64,000 nt of DNA from Synanceia verrucosa (lineage: Eukaryota; Chordata; Actinopteri; Perciformes; Synanceiidae): assembly GCA_029721515.1 (NCBI GenBank), contig CM056556.1, positions 6,200,501-6,264,500 of the forward strand. Direction: 5' to 3'. The notes beneath the pieces are model-generated. The model was given only the letters and a program-made list of their open reading frames with translations, made no database searches and was not told where the DNA came from. Position 1 is the first letter of the stretch, and each line of letters begins with the position of its first letter. The position numbers and the translations under genes are program-made. Below, piece by piece: positions 12,030 to 24,173 of this stretch.

Positions 12030-13250
12030 CTCTCAGAGCTTTGTAGTTCTTCTCAATGAGTGGCATTTCATGAACAGCTGACTCTATCTTACCTGGTGGA
12101 CAGGTAGAGAGGTTGAGAGGTGGTGTTGTGGTTCCATCCAGTGAGGACGGGCAGAAAAGAGAAAAAAGAGAAAGAGAGAGAGAGTGGAAGTTAGTGACAA
12201 GACACTAAAAGATTACCAGAACAGAACAGTCACACATTTCTTTATCCACAAATTTACAATCGAACAGATCCCATCAAATCACAAATGACAACAGTGATTA
12301 AGAAGGCACACATGTCAGCCTCTGTGAGTGAGTCCACTGGGTTTAGGGTGGATTTACTGTGTATTACATCCCTGCCAATCACTGGACTTTGCTCTCAGCA
12401 GTTGGAGCCCTCATCCCTTCTCAGTGTCTTCTCCTCTTTCTCTCTCTCTCCGATCCCAGCTCTGACAGTCCCTCATCCCCTGCAAAGTACCGCTCTCCTG
12501 AACACACACACTAGAACATCACACACACACACACACTCTGCAACCGACTTCCAAAATAAAACCCCGGCTGTTTACCAAGCCAGAGAATCCCGAACGGAAT
12601 CACATTTTGCCTTTCAAAGGGTGTTTGAAGTTTCCGCACAGATGTTGCCGTCTCTTCTTTTTTATTTTTATATCATGTAAGAGATTCTCCCCGCCATTGC
12701 TCTTTCCCCCACCTCGCTCAGCACAGTGTGACACTCTTTCACTTTCCCTCAACCTTCCCCCGATCCCTCCATCTCTGTCCCCATGATCACAGGGAGAAAG
12801 TTTTATCTGAAGGAGGAGCATCTTTTGAAAAGTTGCTGGGGTAGTCTCAGTAGAGGGGAGAGGAAATGGAATCAGATGTTGAACCTAAAAGGCAGATGTT
12901 TAGGTAGCATGCTAACCTCTGTGTGAACGTCTCACACACGACCAGCATAGATTTACACCCGCAACACAACGAAGTCCTCAATGTATTATGACAGGTGGAA
13001 AATGGATGCCTTCCAGACAAGTATGACATTGCACAAAACAAACACACCTCTCTTATGATTCTTCCCTTTACTTTCTACTTAACTCAGGATTATTCATGAG
13101 AACTAGGAGGAGGAGCTCTTCCTTACTTGCCCCAAAATTAGTCTTTATTATTAAAAATACCTTCATGGAGCCTAGATTCTCACTTTAAGCGTTCTTTCAA
13201 AGAATTGTTCATTACACCTTGGTTGGGTATTATTGTAATTTTGGCCATAA
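12030..13250. other. No gene recognised
   Basis: Unique sequence with a GA-rich patch (12147-12186) and one CA run. Confidence 0.5.
12519..12537. repeat. (CA)n microsatellite
   Basis: About nine CA units. Confidence 0.88.
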
Positions 13251-13264
13251 TTTCCAGCAGTTAT

Positions 13265-13451
13265 TAGGGGTGGGAAAAAATATTGATATGGCAATATATC
13301 ACGTTACTTTTTCTTCTGATACAATATTGATTTCTTAATATAATTTTTTTTTCTCCGAAAAATGTAATGTTTTGGGCTGATTAACTGCGTTAATGTGGTT
13401 GACTTCGACAACCCTAGTATATATGCACGTCCTTGCCAATACCCACCCCTA
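13265..13451 (+). mobile_element. hAT-type MITE, 187 bp
   Basis: Starts TAGGGGTGGG and ends CCCACCCCTA, a perfect 10-bp terminal inverted repeat. It is bounded by identical 8-bp direct repeats GCAGTTAT at 13257-13264 and 13452-13459. An 8-bp target duplication plus YAGGG termini is diagnostic of the hAT superfamily. The AT-rich interior has no coding capacity. Bases 13265-13417 match the reverse complement of 42818-43020. Confidence 0.85.
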
Positions 13452-13611
13452 GCAGTTATCATAACCCTGTAGTCCTGGTACTGCAACATTCCAACAATGA
13501 AAACGACAGTAACTGACTTCAGGGTTTCTTGAAACCCTATATGGTTATTTATGAGCAACAGCTGATAAAGAACAAGAGCAAAGTGAGGGAGGGAAGCATC
13601 AATAAAATGCC

Positions 13612-13671
13612 TTTAAAGTAACGGTGTGTAACATTTTGGGGGATCTATTTGCAGAAATGGAATACAATCTC
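13612..13671. repeat. Repeat fragment split by the SINE
   Basis: Matches, from memory, a common teleost dispersed repeat beginning like GGTGTGTAACATTTTGGGGG followed by a 'GATCTATTTGCAGAAATGG' block. It is interrupted by the SINE at 13672 and resumes briefly after 14018. The piece at 5342-5404 appears to be the other end of the same repeat type. Confidence 0.4.
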
Positions 13672-13745
13672 GTGGGCGGCACGGTGGTGTAGTGGTTAGC
13701 ACTGTCGCCTCACAGCAAGAAGGTACCGGGTTTGATTCCCGGGCC
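13672..13745 (+). other. tRNA-like head of the SINE, pol III promoter
   Basis: Contains A-box and B-box matches in tRNA spacing, but the cloverleaf arms do not pair well enough and no CCA-proximal acceptor stem is evident. It is therefore a SINE promoter, not a tRNA gene. Confidence 0.75.
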
Positions 13746-14017
13746 AGGGGCCTTTCTGTGTGCATGTTCTCCCCGTGTCTGCGTGGGTTCTCTCCAGGTA
13801 CTCCGGCTTCCTCCGACCATCCAAAAACATGCATGGGGATTAGGTAAATTGGCTAATTTAAATTGACCGTAGGTGTGAATGTGAATGTGAGTGGTTGTCT
13901 GTCTCTGTGCGACTTGTCCAGGGTGTACCCTGCCTTCCGCCCTAAGACAGCTGGGATAGGCTCCAACCCCCCCGTCACCCTATGAGGATAAGCGGTAGAT
14001 AATGAATGGATGGATGG
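13672..14017 (+). mobile_element. tRNA-derived SINE-like element
   Basis: The head carries a pol III internal promoter: an A box TGGTGTAGTGG (13685-13695) and a B box GGTTTGATTCC (13729-13739), 33 bases apart as in a tRNA gene. A body of about 240 bp follows and ends in an (ATGG)n tail. The flanks ATGGAATACAATCTC (13657-13671) and ATGGAATACAATTTC (14018-14032) form a 15-bp target-site duplication with one mismatch, the mark of LINE-mediated insertion; the first four bases overlap the tail. The GGCGGCACGGTGG type of head is, from memory, widespread in fish genomes. I do not assign a family name. Confidence 0.85.
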
Positions 14018-14039
14018 ATGGAATACAATTTCATAAGGT

Positions 14040-15106
14040 TGTCATATGCAACACTGTCTAATTTTATTCAGATGAATTTGTTGAAATTGTTTTCTGAGAT
14101 GGATTGTATCTGAAGGATTGTGCAAGACCTTAACAGTAAAGTCTGACAGGAAACCAGCACAGTAAGAGTAACATAACAACATGGAGGTTTAGTGCAGTTA
14201 CTAATCATGCAGCAGATATTTGCACTAATCGTAATGATCCTACAGCTTCAGTAATAACCTGGACTTATTTACAGTGAAGGTGAGCCATGTCCACCTTAAT
14301 CAACACTCTTAAATGACATACAGTTCCCTGTCCTATAAAACCTATTTCACGTGTGGAGGCTTTAAAAGCCAGACTGCGGGGCAGTGAGGGCGATTGTGTC
14401 AAAAGGTTTACGACCTAAACAACTATCAGCCTCTTGAGCTGTCACGCTCTGGACTGTAGTACAATGACTGTCCACTCATAGGTTAACAGTGTAGTGTCAC
14501 ACCGTTAAATTCAATTGTTTTTTTACAACCTTTCCTATCTGTCCCCAAGGGCAGGCTGGAGAGGGGCCGGGAGAGATATCAGAAACAGAAGGGAGAAGAG
14601 TGAGAGATGCAGCATGTCAAGAAGCAACGTGAAGATGGGAAGACGATTAGCAAAAGGACGAGTAGAAGAAGTAGAAAAAAACCCTTCCCAACAGAGAGAA
14701 AAAGGGAATCATTCACCCCCCCCGACAAGAACGATGTGTGTTATGATTCTGACAGAGTAAAATGAGGCCAGCTTTGATTACGCCTCTCTCCTCTACTAAA
14801 ATGGAGCTCTGCATCACACACATATAATATTCTGTGGAGCAATGCAGGAACGTGGGCCGCTGTACAGCACAGAGAAGAACAAAGGCTGTGGTTGAAAGCT
14901 TCCTACAGGAGCTAATTGCAATATTAGTGGTCCTGGCCGGGGGACGAAGAGGAGAACAACACCACTACTAATTAAAAGAAGAGAGGCATTCTGTGATTGA
15001 ACAGCAGGAGGGAGAAAAGAAGAAGGAAGAGATAGAGGAGAAGAGAAGAAAACAAAAGACAGAGGATGGAAGGAATGGAGAAGTGGGTGGAACGTCTGCA
15101 TGCAGG

Positions 15107-15146
<40 letters not shown>

Positions 15147-16765
15147 GACTATAATCTAAATGAGTCTTGTATCTTTAGAGATTAATCCAACCCTGGTTTC
15201 AGACGTCACACTAATCCATCAGGGTAAAACAAGCAGCTCTGCAGCTGCTTCCTGACCACAGCTGACTGTGGATCTGATGATGCAGCATTTATGGTGAGAT
15301 CAGGTGTGGTAACATAATGAGACATAAACCATAAGCAGCCATGACTCACAGTGATATTAAGCATTGTGGTTTGTTGCTTTGATGAAAAGACAGAAGATGG
15401 CTTGTTCTAAAACTGCAGGTCTTCAATCAACATTCAATTTTTAATCCAATTAACAAGAATTACTGGGGCCTGACTGATTAATGGGACGTTAACATACTGT
15501 TTGCTCACTGGTAGTGTTATTTTGTACACAAAGTTCACTTCTTTGTTTCTTGAAAGTTGTAAAATTAAAGTTGTAGAAAAAGTTGAGTGTTATGCCTTCA
15601 ATTTATATTGTTGTTGCAGGTGTTGCAGTGCTGAAAAAAAATCATCAAAAAATATAATCATCCGATTAATCAGCTTTTTTACAATGATCATGCAGTCCAG
15701 CAGAAATATGTCACAAATATTGCAATGCACACAACACTATGGGTGACATATGAGAGTTCAAAAGAGGACAAAATGTTGGTGCACGTCTTGCTGGTGCATC
15801 TGTGACCAAGACCGCAAGACACAAACAAAAACGCTGACACAAGACACTTTCTGTTTTATAAAAAGGCTGGCACTCAATGAGTTAACATGCTTATGAACAG
15901 GCTGCATTTATTAGGCTGAAGCAAGCCACTAATGTCAAGTTTGTGCAGTTTGTTTGGCAACTTGAACACTGAAAAGCAAGCTGCAAATAAACTAAAATAA
16001 GAGAGGTTCAGAAGAATGTTGTTGTTTCTCCTTGAGTTATTCATGATATAAAAGCACATCAGTCTATAATACAAAAGCAGCACACACACATATCAGAAAT
16101 TAATGAAACCACAAGAATGAAAAACAGCTCCAATTGTCCATTTCCTCTCTCTACTCTCTCTTTCTGTTTTTCATTCTCACTCTGGTGAATCCATGTCCGT
16201 CTGTCCAGCAAGCAATGAAACTAATGAAGCTTCCTCACACAGAAACTGAAAGCACTGAATGCTTGGATTCTCATTTCCTCTCCTATCCTCTCTCTCTTTC
16301 TTGTATCTGTGTTCCCCTCTCCCGCTCATCCAATCACCTTCAATCACCTCATCAACTCCCTCACTCTGACCATCTGATCGTCCTCCTGCCTCTGAGCCAT
16401 GTGGCGTGCTGTGGTGGCTTGTCGTGAGGGGAGGTCAGCGGCTGGCACCCGTCCAGTCCATACAATCTGACATACTGTTCACACTGACCTGACTGGCCCT
16501 GCTGGCATGCACAGCAAACCACATGGTGAAGGGTTAAAGGTATACTTTGTGCATACAGAAACACTGCGGAGAGTAAAATCAGTCTGTAGTTACTCCTTCA
16601 TTTATTATACCCACCTTTGCTTCTTTGTTACATCCTAAATTCATCATACATCGGTGAAGTTGAGAGGTCAAATAAAACTAACACTGTGCAGGACAATTCA
16701 CATACACTGAGAATCCAGGGAATGTGGGAAATTACATTCTTTTGAAAATTCAACATGAAGTTTAA
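14040..16765. other. No gene recognised
   Basis: Mostly unique AT-rich DNA; purine-rich 14995-15090. Confidence 0.5.
15109..15144. repeat. (GT)n microsatellite
   Basis: Uninterrupted GT, 18 units. Confidence 0.96.
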
Positions 16766-16785
16766 ATTAAAAAAAAAAAAAAAAA

Positions 16786-16850
16786 TAGGTCTGTCAGTGT
16801 TAACACAGTAATCGCGATGACTTTAAAGTCAAAGCAAGGCATTTATTTTT
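16786..16850. repeat. 'tctgtcagtgttaac' hAT-like fragment
   Basis: TAGGTCTGTCAGTGTTAACA followed by GTAATCGCGATGA resembles the terminus of a common fish hAT MITE. It follows a 17-base A run (16769-16785). The extent is unclear; similarity may run to about 17050. Confidence 0.3.
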
Positions 16851-17159
16851 TTTAAATCACCTGCTGCTATTTTGTAGCTTTGAGGCACCCTTATTTGAAG
16901 CGTTTTTACTGCTGCTGCAGTCAAGGAGACGAACAACTGCATTACAATTCTCAATAGTTCCATCAAACATGATATGCAGCTTGTGTAAAACTGAATTAAA
17001 ATATCAAAGAAGTACTTCAAAGCACTATTTTTGAGTGAGCAAGTCTCCATAGACCTGAGGATGAAGCTAAATGGAAGAAGTTAACCACAGGGCTTGTTAA
17101 AGGGATGTCAGCTGATTGCAGACCAGTCAAGATCATGGAAGACTCTGGTCTAAGCAGGA

Positions 17160-17690
17160 CTGGTATCGTTCAAAAAATTCTGATATAATGCTTATTTCGA
17201 TACCATTATTTTGACACAGGTTCCAGAACAATGATGATCTGATGATGGTCAACAGCCACCAGTTCCTTTTAGGACCCTGGGGAGTGAGAGTTCACCTTAT
17301 GGTGTGTTCACTGGAAGTCAGAACTTGGAGCTCAGATCAACATAACCTCAACATTTGGTGCTCCCAGCTCTTCCAGCCTTACAGACAAACAACAAAACAT
17401 GTAGCTACTGTTTATGTCAGTAGCAGATAGCATGAACTCTATGTCTGGTTGGTGAGATTAATCTGACTTTCTGAGTTGGAGATCCAACTTCACGGAGGGT
17501 TCTGATATAAATTCTGACTTGGAGCTTGGAAATTCCCACATTCGGTTGGCTTGTTGTGAATTACAATCATTGTACATACAATCATTGCTCGTAAGATCAA
17601 AACCTATTGTGAAATGATAGAACTTAGAATAAATAAAAACAGTAAAATGTGACTAATCACCAAAAAAAAACTTTCGACAGCCCAACTAAA
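17160..17690. other. Possible old MITE debris
   Basis: TGGTATCGTTCAAAAAATTC at the left and CTTTCGACAGCCCAACTA at the right resemble ends of fish MITEs but do not pair convincingly with each other. Confidence 0.2.
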
Positions 17691-17970
17691 TGAACTCCAA
17701 ATTAAATTTCACAAACGGCTTTTGCATGATGCAAAGAACATGACAGTAAATGTGTGGAGAGGTCTTACCAGATGCGTGCTGGTACATGGAGACCAAAAAT
17801 AGCTGTGCATGTTTGTTTGCATGTGGTTGCCTGCTTCCAGCTCTACTGCTGTGCCACCTGAGACGAGGCACCTGAGCTGAATCACAAGCATCTGATTGGT
17901 TGAGAGTGGGGCTCAGGTGCATCCCACTGAACTGAAGAGAACACCACAGGGACCCGGGATTCCCTGCTCC

Positions 17971-17971
<1 letters not shown>

Positions 17972-18008
<37 letters not shown>

Positions 18009-18041
18009 CACGCGCACACACATGCACACACACACACACAC
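17972..18041. repeat. Compound (CA)n microsatellite
   Basis: Two CA blocks joined by a CTCTCACGCG segment. Confidence 0.95.
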
Positions 18042-18165
18042 TTTAAGGTATGCCATGTGCATAAATCAATCCCAGACAAAAATACACCAGCAGAAACAGC
18101 AACACACTCCCACTCAGCTTGTGTGCTCTCTCTCCATCTGTATCACTGAGTAGTATACACCAACA

Positions 18166-18193
18166 CCACACACACACACACACACACACACAC
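18166..18193. repeat. (CA)n microsatellite
   Basis: Uninterrupted CA, 13-14 units. Confidence 0.95.
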
Positions 18194-20230
18194 TATATTC
18201 TCCACAGGCTAGTCTCCAACCCCCTCCAACCTCTCTTTTGTTTCATTTGAGAAAAACAGCTCTACTGTGCATTAGTTGAACAACCCATTAGTAGAACAAT
18301 CACAATATTTTCATAACTGATTGTTTGTGTCAGCAGCATATCAAGCAAAACGACAAAATGAGCTGGTATGTATAGCTAATTTCATATCCTGATAATGATA
18401 CATATCCCGATATTGTTTCTGATGTATTGTTAGTTTCGCTTTCCATGATGCTCTCCTCCAGGCTGCTTTACCTCTGTGTACTCCCTAACAACCAGTGCCA
18501 TAAACAAGTCCAGGTGACGTAAAAATGTGGCCACAAAGCAGTAGCGTTGCTGTAGTTACATTAGCCTTCATACTATTATGTCTATGCTTCATATATGAAC
18601 ATGTTTTGAACTACTGTAGTATGATACATTTGGATTATCCAGCGGTCGTTCTGAGTTGTACTTTACACGGCATATCTAAACCACAACCAGAGTAACAGTA
18701 ACATTAGTGTAGCAACAGAGCTAACCAAGTAGCTTGCATGTTAAATTTACGATATAAACAACAGAGGCTTATATGCTACGGTAGACCTTTTTATATTGCA
18801 CAACAACATATATTGTAATATTGCACAGCTCTACGGGTATGTAAAGATTTGTCCTTTTCTCCGTTTCCATTTGCTTGAAAAGTAAGCACCTCTGGGTTTT
18901 GGGCCGTTGGTTCAACAAGACCAGTAAATTTAAGACGTCACCTTTGAGACATTTTATAGAGTAAACGATTACTGACAATCAATAATGACAACAATCATTA
19001 GTTGTTTAATAGTTCCTCTGACTATTTTACACATGAGGCACCAGGTGAAGGCTGGCTGAGAAAGCACCGAATCCATTTGTGCTGCTCCGCTTCAATATGT
19101 CCGACTCTCATTCACTGATCCTTTATCAACTGACACTTAGAGTGGAGGTCAAAACACAAAAACACACAGTGTAAAATCCCTTCGCACTAATTCTATTAGC
19201 TCACACATTACTATATAGGACAGAGCTCTATTTCTTCAGTGTTCACCTCTTTCGTCTCCTGAATTGAGCTCATTTCCTCATGCTGACGCACTGACCTTGT
19301 CCAGCTTATCTTTTCACGCCTCCTCTCTGCCTCATATCCTTCTCAGCTTCCTCCTTGCTGCTATCACCGTCTATCTTTCATTTCAATTTTTGTGTTGAAG
19401 AAGAGAGAAAGTGTGCACGATCATGTTTCACGCATAACGTCATAATTTCTAAACACACTACATTCCCCTGAACTCAGGCACCGAATAATGCTCCCTGCTG
19501 AAGATCTGGTGAATGCTTGGCGGTCCTAACGTTGAATTGATTTGAACAGGCAACATTATCTTCACTGTTTATTCCGTGTACACTTCACGCTGAATGCTTT
19601 CTTCTCTGAGATGAGTTTCTCTTGTTTTCTGTGAGCCGAGACGAGTTTTTCTCAAACATGATTAAAGGAACTGACACCCAGATAACCTCACGGAGACAAA
19701 TCTTTGGAAATAAATCTGCCACTGGACAATGCCAGCCTCCACTGAACTTCAGGGATAGCTAATGCAACAGGCGTTTCAATGATTCAGTCTGAAGTGGCTT
19801 GGTCAGACATGCTCATATTACAAAGCGAGGGAAGATTCTTTGATTTATGCAGTAAAAAGTCTCTCAAAATGGAGGTACTCTCAACAACATTAACAAATGA
19901 AATGCACATAAAGAAATGACTGTTGTTTATTTAGTTTGCTCTGTTTTCCTCCAGTGTGAGTCATGTTTCAAAAGCTCTGTCTTTGTAATAGACTGTTCTC
20001 AGGTGCATTTTATTCTGGAGATGCACTGCACACACGATTCAAGACGGACGCCACTCAAAGCAAAACTAAAGCCTTTAGCCAGCCACTTCATGCATTACCT
20101 CAAGCGTGTTTACCGTACCTGGATTTACATCACAATGGCACAACGTCTGTACGTGAGTCACAGCCTTCTAGCTCAAAAGCTAAATTTAGGCTGCAATTTT
20201 CCCAGTGGTACAGTGGTTGTGTGTGAATGC

Positions 20231-20283
20231 AAGTGTGTGTGTGCGTGTGTGTGTGTGTGCGTGTGTGTGTGTGTGTGTGTGTG
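20231..20283. repeat. (GT)n microsatellite
   Basis: GT run with two GC interruptions at regular positions. Confidence 0.95.
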
Positions 20284-20649
20284 CCGGGGTCCATTAGGAC
20301 TCTAAGTGTCAGACTAATTGGCAGTAATGAGTTCTTGTGCTGGGGGGTGGTGGAAGGGGCTATGGGGGGGGGGCTCATGTTTGGCAGCTTCTCCAAAGAC
20401 CACTCCAGTAAAGGGCTTCATTAACGCTTCTTTTTCACTGTCCCATAGAGAGAAGGGTGTGTATGTGTGGACATGAGGGTCTGCAGCTGCTGCATATTCC
20501 TTATCACCATGGACGACTGAAAATGTATTTTGCTTGTACTTCACTTCTTTCTCCGCATGAACTTTCCTTCATTGGGAGAGACTGCAGCGTGAAGGAGAGA
20601 ATAGGCAGAGGAGCGACACATGGGGGGACCCTGGAGCTCATTTCACCTT

Positions 20650-20680
20650 TACACACACACAGACACACACACACACACAC
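20650..20680. repeat. (CA)n microsatellite
   Basis: CA run with one AG interruption. Confidence 0.93.
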
Positions 20681-23600
20681 TTAGCCAACCTCATTTTCAG
20701 TCAATCTCTCTAATTGAGGAAGGCATTCATTTGTTTTTCAGGCAAAGTATCCAGAGTTTTAGGCAAATGAGCTATGAGGTAAGTGAGAAATGCAATTCAA
20801 GACTTTTCAATGAATAATGGAAGGTATCATTTTTTATTTCTTTAAGCTTGTATGTGTTGAGGTGGAAGAAAAAGACAGGTGAGAATACTGCATGTTTAAG
20901 AATTATTTCCAAATGAATGTTTATATTTAATGTGGTATATCTCTTGGGGCCACAGATGCAGTGACTCACACTAATGTAAATTACACCTACCAGCTCTGCG
21001 CTGCAGCTCCCTTCCATCCACACACATACCGGATAACTCATGCTTTGTCAAGCTGGAAATTTCCCATTAATTCCACACAAACACGCACCATCCATGAAAG
21101 CTTTTCCCCCCTGTAAGCATTATATTCATTACGTTTACTTCGGGAGTGGTTCCCCCCTCTAATCGATTGAATTGTGGATACAACGACCAGTGCTTTCTAA
21201 TTTGACTTGAGTAAGTGGGTGACAAATAGTCCAGGCAAAAATCAATGAGGGAATTATGTATACACAGAGGGGGTAGAGGGGCGGGAAGAGAGTCCAATGC
21301 GAATGACTGTATACACTGACAAGGCACGAAAGCACACTCACTCTAAGCCATGCAAACACAATGCAAACCAAATCAGTATCTGAACAAAGCCTGCATTTAA
21401 TCATGTGTACTCTGCGTGAGTACAATCTAATAACACACAGAATACAATCATATTCATATATACATTATTAATGCAATGTGATTTTGCACTCCGTCACTCA
21501 GATTTGCAACTTGCAGTACATCTGTAGCAAAATATACATTACATTTCTATTGGTGTCATTGAATGAACCACTGCAGCAAATTTCCAGAAATAATAGTCAT
21601 GTAAATATGGCAACATTAAGGTGATTGATATCATATATCTGGATGTATCTCTCTTTCTACTTTGATAAAAATGGCAGTAAAATAAGTAAATGAGCTAAAA
21701 TAAGGTGTTTGTTTGGGTGCAAAATTCTGATAAAGTTTCACAGAAGCATAAGGATTGTATTTTCCTCATGATCTTAAAGCTCTATTCTATCTCATTTTAT
21801 GGATAATATAACTTGCATGGGGAATAGAAAGCACAACTAAAATTCAAACAAGTGACTAAGCTTAACCCGCAAACCCGTTTCACTCCATATCTATGAGGAT
21901 GTGTGAAGCCAGGGTGTCCATTTGACACTGGGCAGCTCCCAGGCTGACGGACCTGGCGGTGAGGTTATGGCTGATTTCCAGAGGAGAAAGTGGTCGGAAT
22001 AAAGCAGGAATTAGAGGGATGTTGTCCAAAGGTGCTCTGCACAGACAACAAACATGCTGGAATTCATTAGAGTGGGCCGCTTGTGGGACACCCATGCAGA
22101 AAAACACTGTTTCTGGCAGAGAGCAGAACAAAAATGAATGGATAGCAGTGCACACAACACACACAAAGTGGCAGAGAGAGATACTAAGAGTGTTTTTTAG
22201 TCAAAACCAGTGTGATCTCCACAGGGGGGACTAATCAGCTCATCATTCTTAGATTGCCGCTAACAACCTTAACACCCCTGCGCACACACATACATCCTGC
22301 CTCTTGCTAATAGAGATACAGACCTCTCTTTGCTGGCATTAACCCTCAGCTTGGAGCAACGCTCTCAGTGTCAACACTCACACATGTTACCAACACTCAC
22401 ACCTCTTTGAAGAGCGAGCAGAACTCATCTTGTCATCGGAGAGCTCCAGAGGAAGGAAGCACAAGGAGAAGATGGAAGAAACACTTTCTGTGCTAAGTAA
22501 AAGGTGTCTTTGTGCACTGACTTGACCCCCATGACTATAATCCACTGGTCTGAAAGAAAAAAAGGACTCTCTGCTTGGTCTGGTCTTGAAAGAATGCTGT
22601 TGCAGAAAATGAAAATCAATAGAAAAGGGAACTTTACATTGAAATAGCAATCATGTGTGTAATTATCACACTGTTTTTTGTTTAATCAATGCTTATGTGC
22701 ATGTTTCCAGGGCTCAATGTTTGGCTTTCACATCTCAATTGGCTTAAGTAATTTTCAAATGTCAAAATAAGGTGTAAGTGCAATATTTCCCTCTCAAATT
22801 AAGCACAGTAGATCGACAGTACAGTTTTCCAATATTCCTTCCATCCCTGGTTCTCAGTAGACATGGTCTAAAATAAAAATTCTTTAATTCACTCAGGATG
22901 AAAAGATCCATTACAGCAATTCAAATGTTTTGTAAAGCCTTTGCAAAAGCTGTGCAGTGCATCTCCAACCCACCATCGCTGCAGCCACCAACAATGAAAA
23001 AAGACGGACAGAAAATATTGATTTTTCAATCCACTGTGCCATCTAACAATATAGTAACAGTAAGGCTGTAGAGTTACTGACATGAAGCAGCGAGCAGAGA
23101 TGTAAAAGAAGAAGAATGTTTTTTACACACCTGTGATGTGGAGGTCCAGAAAACAGGCGTATGCCTCCAGAGAAAACAAGGATACCTCCCAAACAAGTGT
23201 GTGTCATTAATGTTGCATTTTTAATCATGAACGACTTAAAGAACATGGAGCCATGAGGCAGATGTGCTCCATCCATATGGGCCCTGTTCATGTTGAGCAA
23301 ACAGCTCATTACTCACTGTCGCCACAATACTGACACCTTGGTGACAAATTACAGATTCATTTCTTATCTTGTTTTTACTTATTTCTCTTCTTGCTCAGTG
23401 TAATATGTTATATCTAAAGCGATGACACTAATGATCTGCAGTGTCTGTGTACCGAGAAGCAGCAGCAACTATCCCCCTCAAAAACTTCTCCAGTCATCTT
23501 TATTTGCTATTCCCTTATTTCTCTCACTCCCCCTGCCTCTTTTCACTTTAAAACAACCATCATCCAGTGAACCGTGCTTATTGTGGCCGGCTCTAAAGCA

Positions 23601-24128
23601 GCTGTGTCTGAGTTTTATCCTCCCAGGACGGCAGAAGAGTGTTCCACGCTTCCAAGGCAGCAACAAAGAGCCAGAAAGAACGGCCAGATAGCTGGTGCAC
23701 AGCTTGCAGGAGGACACATTTCCAACAGAATTGCTCTAAAGGCCTAAATAATGAGCACCATTCAACTACCACAGCCAGGGTTTGTGAAGAGGAGAGAGGC
23801 TGGGAGGTTCAGAATGTTATAGGAGGAGAGGGATGGGGACATCATGACAACGAGAGAGCGTTGTTGGGTTCGTACCCCCATTCGGTTTTGAAAGTGATGG
23901 TTTATTTCCCTGTTCAGCTGTTGAACACACTGTAAAAGGCCCTCTGGGAGTCCTGAGCACAGTCTGAACCTCCGGCGAGTTCTCCTGTCCGAGCTTAAAA
24001 CCTTCTGGCCAGCCGAGGCTCGAGCTCAACTATCTGAGTCAAATGGAAACAACAGGGCAGGGGAAACGCAACAGTAATGCTCTTACACACAAATACATGG
24101 AGCAGAATAAGACATGGTTGACTAGATG

Positions 24129-24133
<5 letters not shown>

Positions 24134-24170
<37 letters not shown>
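24134..24170. repeat. (CA)n microsatellite
   Basis: CA, about 18 units, preceded by GCGCG. Confidence 0.96.

Positions 24171-24173
<3 letters not shown>

Larger units (their letters stand above)
18200..24130. other. No gene recognised
   Basis: Nearly 6 kb of mostly unique sequence with two microsatellites. AT-rich patches at 18375-18440 and 18770-18835 (TAATATTGCACAGCTCT) look like decayed MITE ends. Confidence 0.45.

Noticed and set aside
13672..13745. Possible tRNA gene
   Set aside because: Only A and B boxes match; stems do not fold as a tRNA and a SINE body with target duplication follows.
18810..18835. TATTGCAC seed suggesting a miR-92-like precursor
   Set aside because: The surrounding bases do not form a suitable hairpin and resemble a decayed MITE end.
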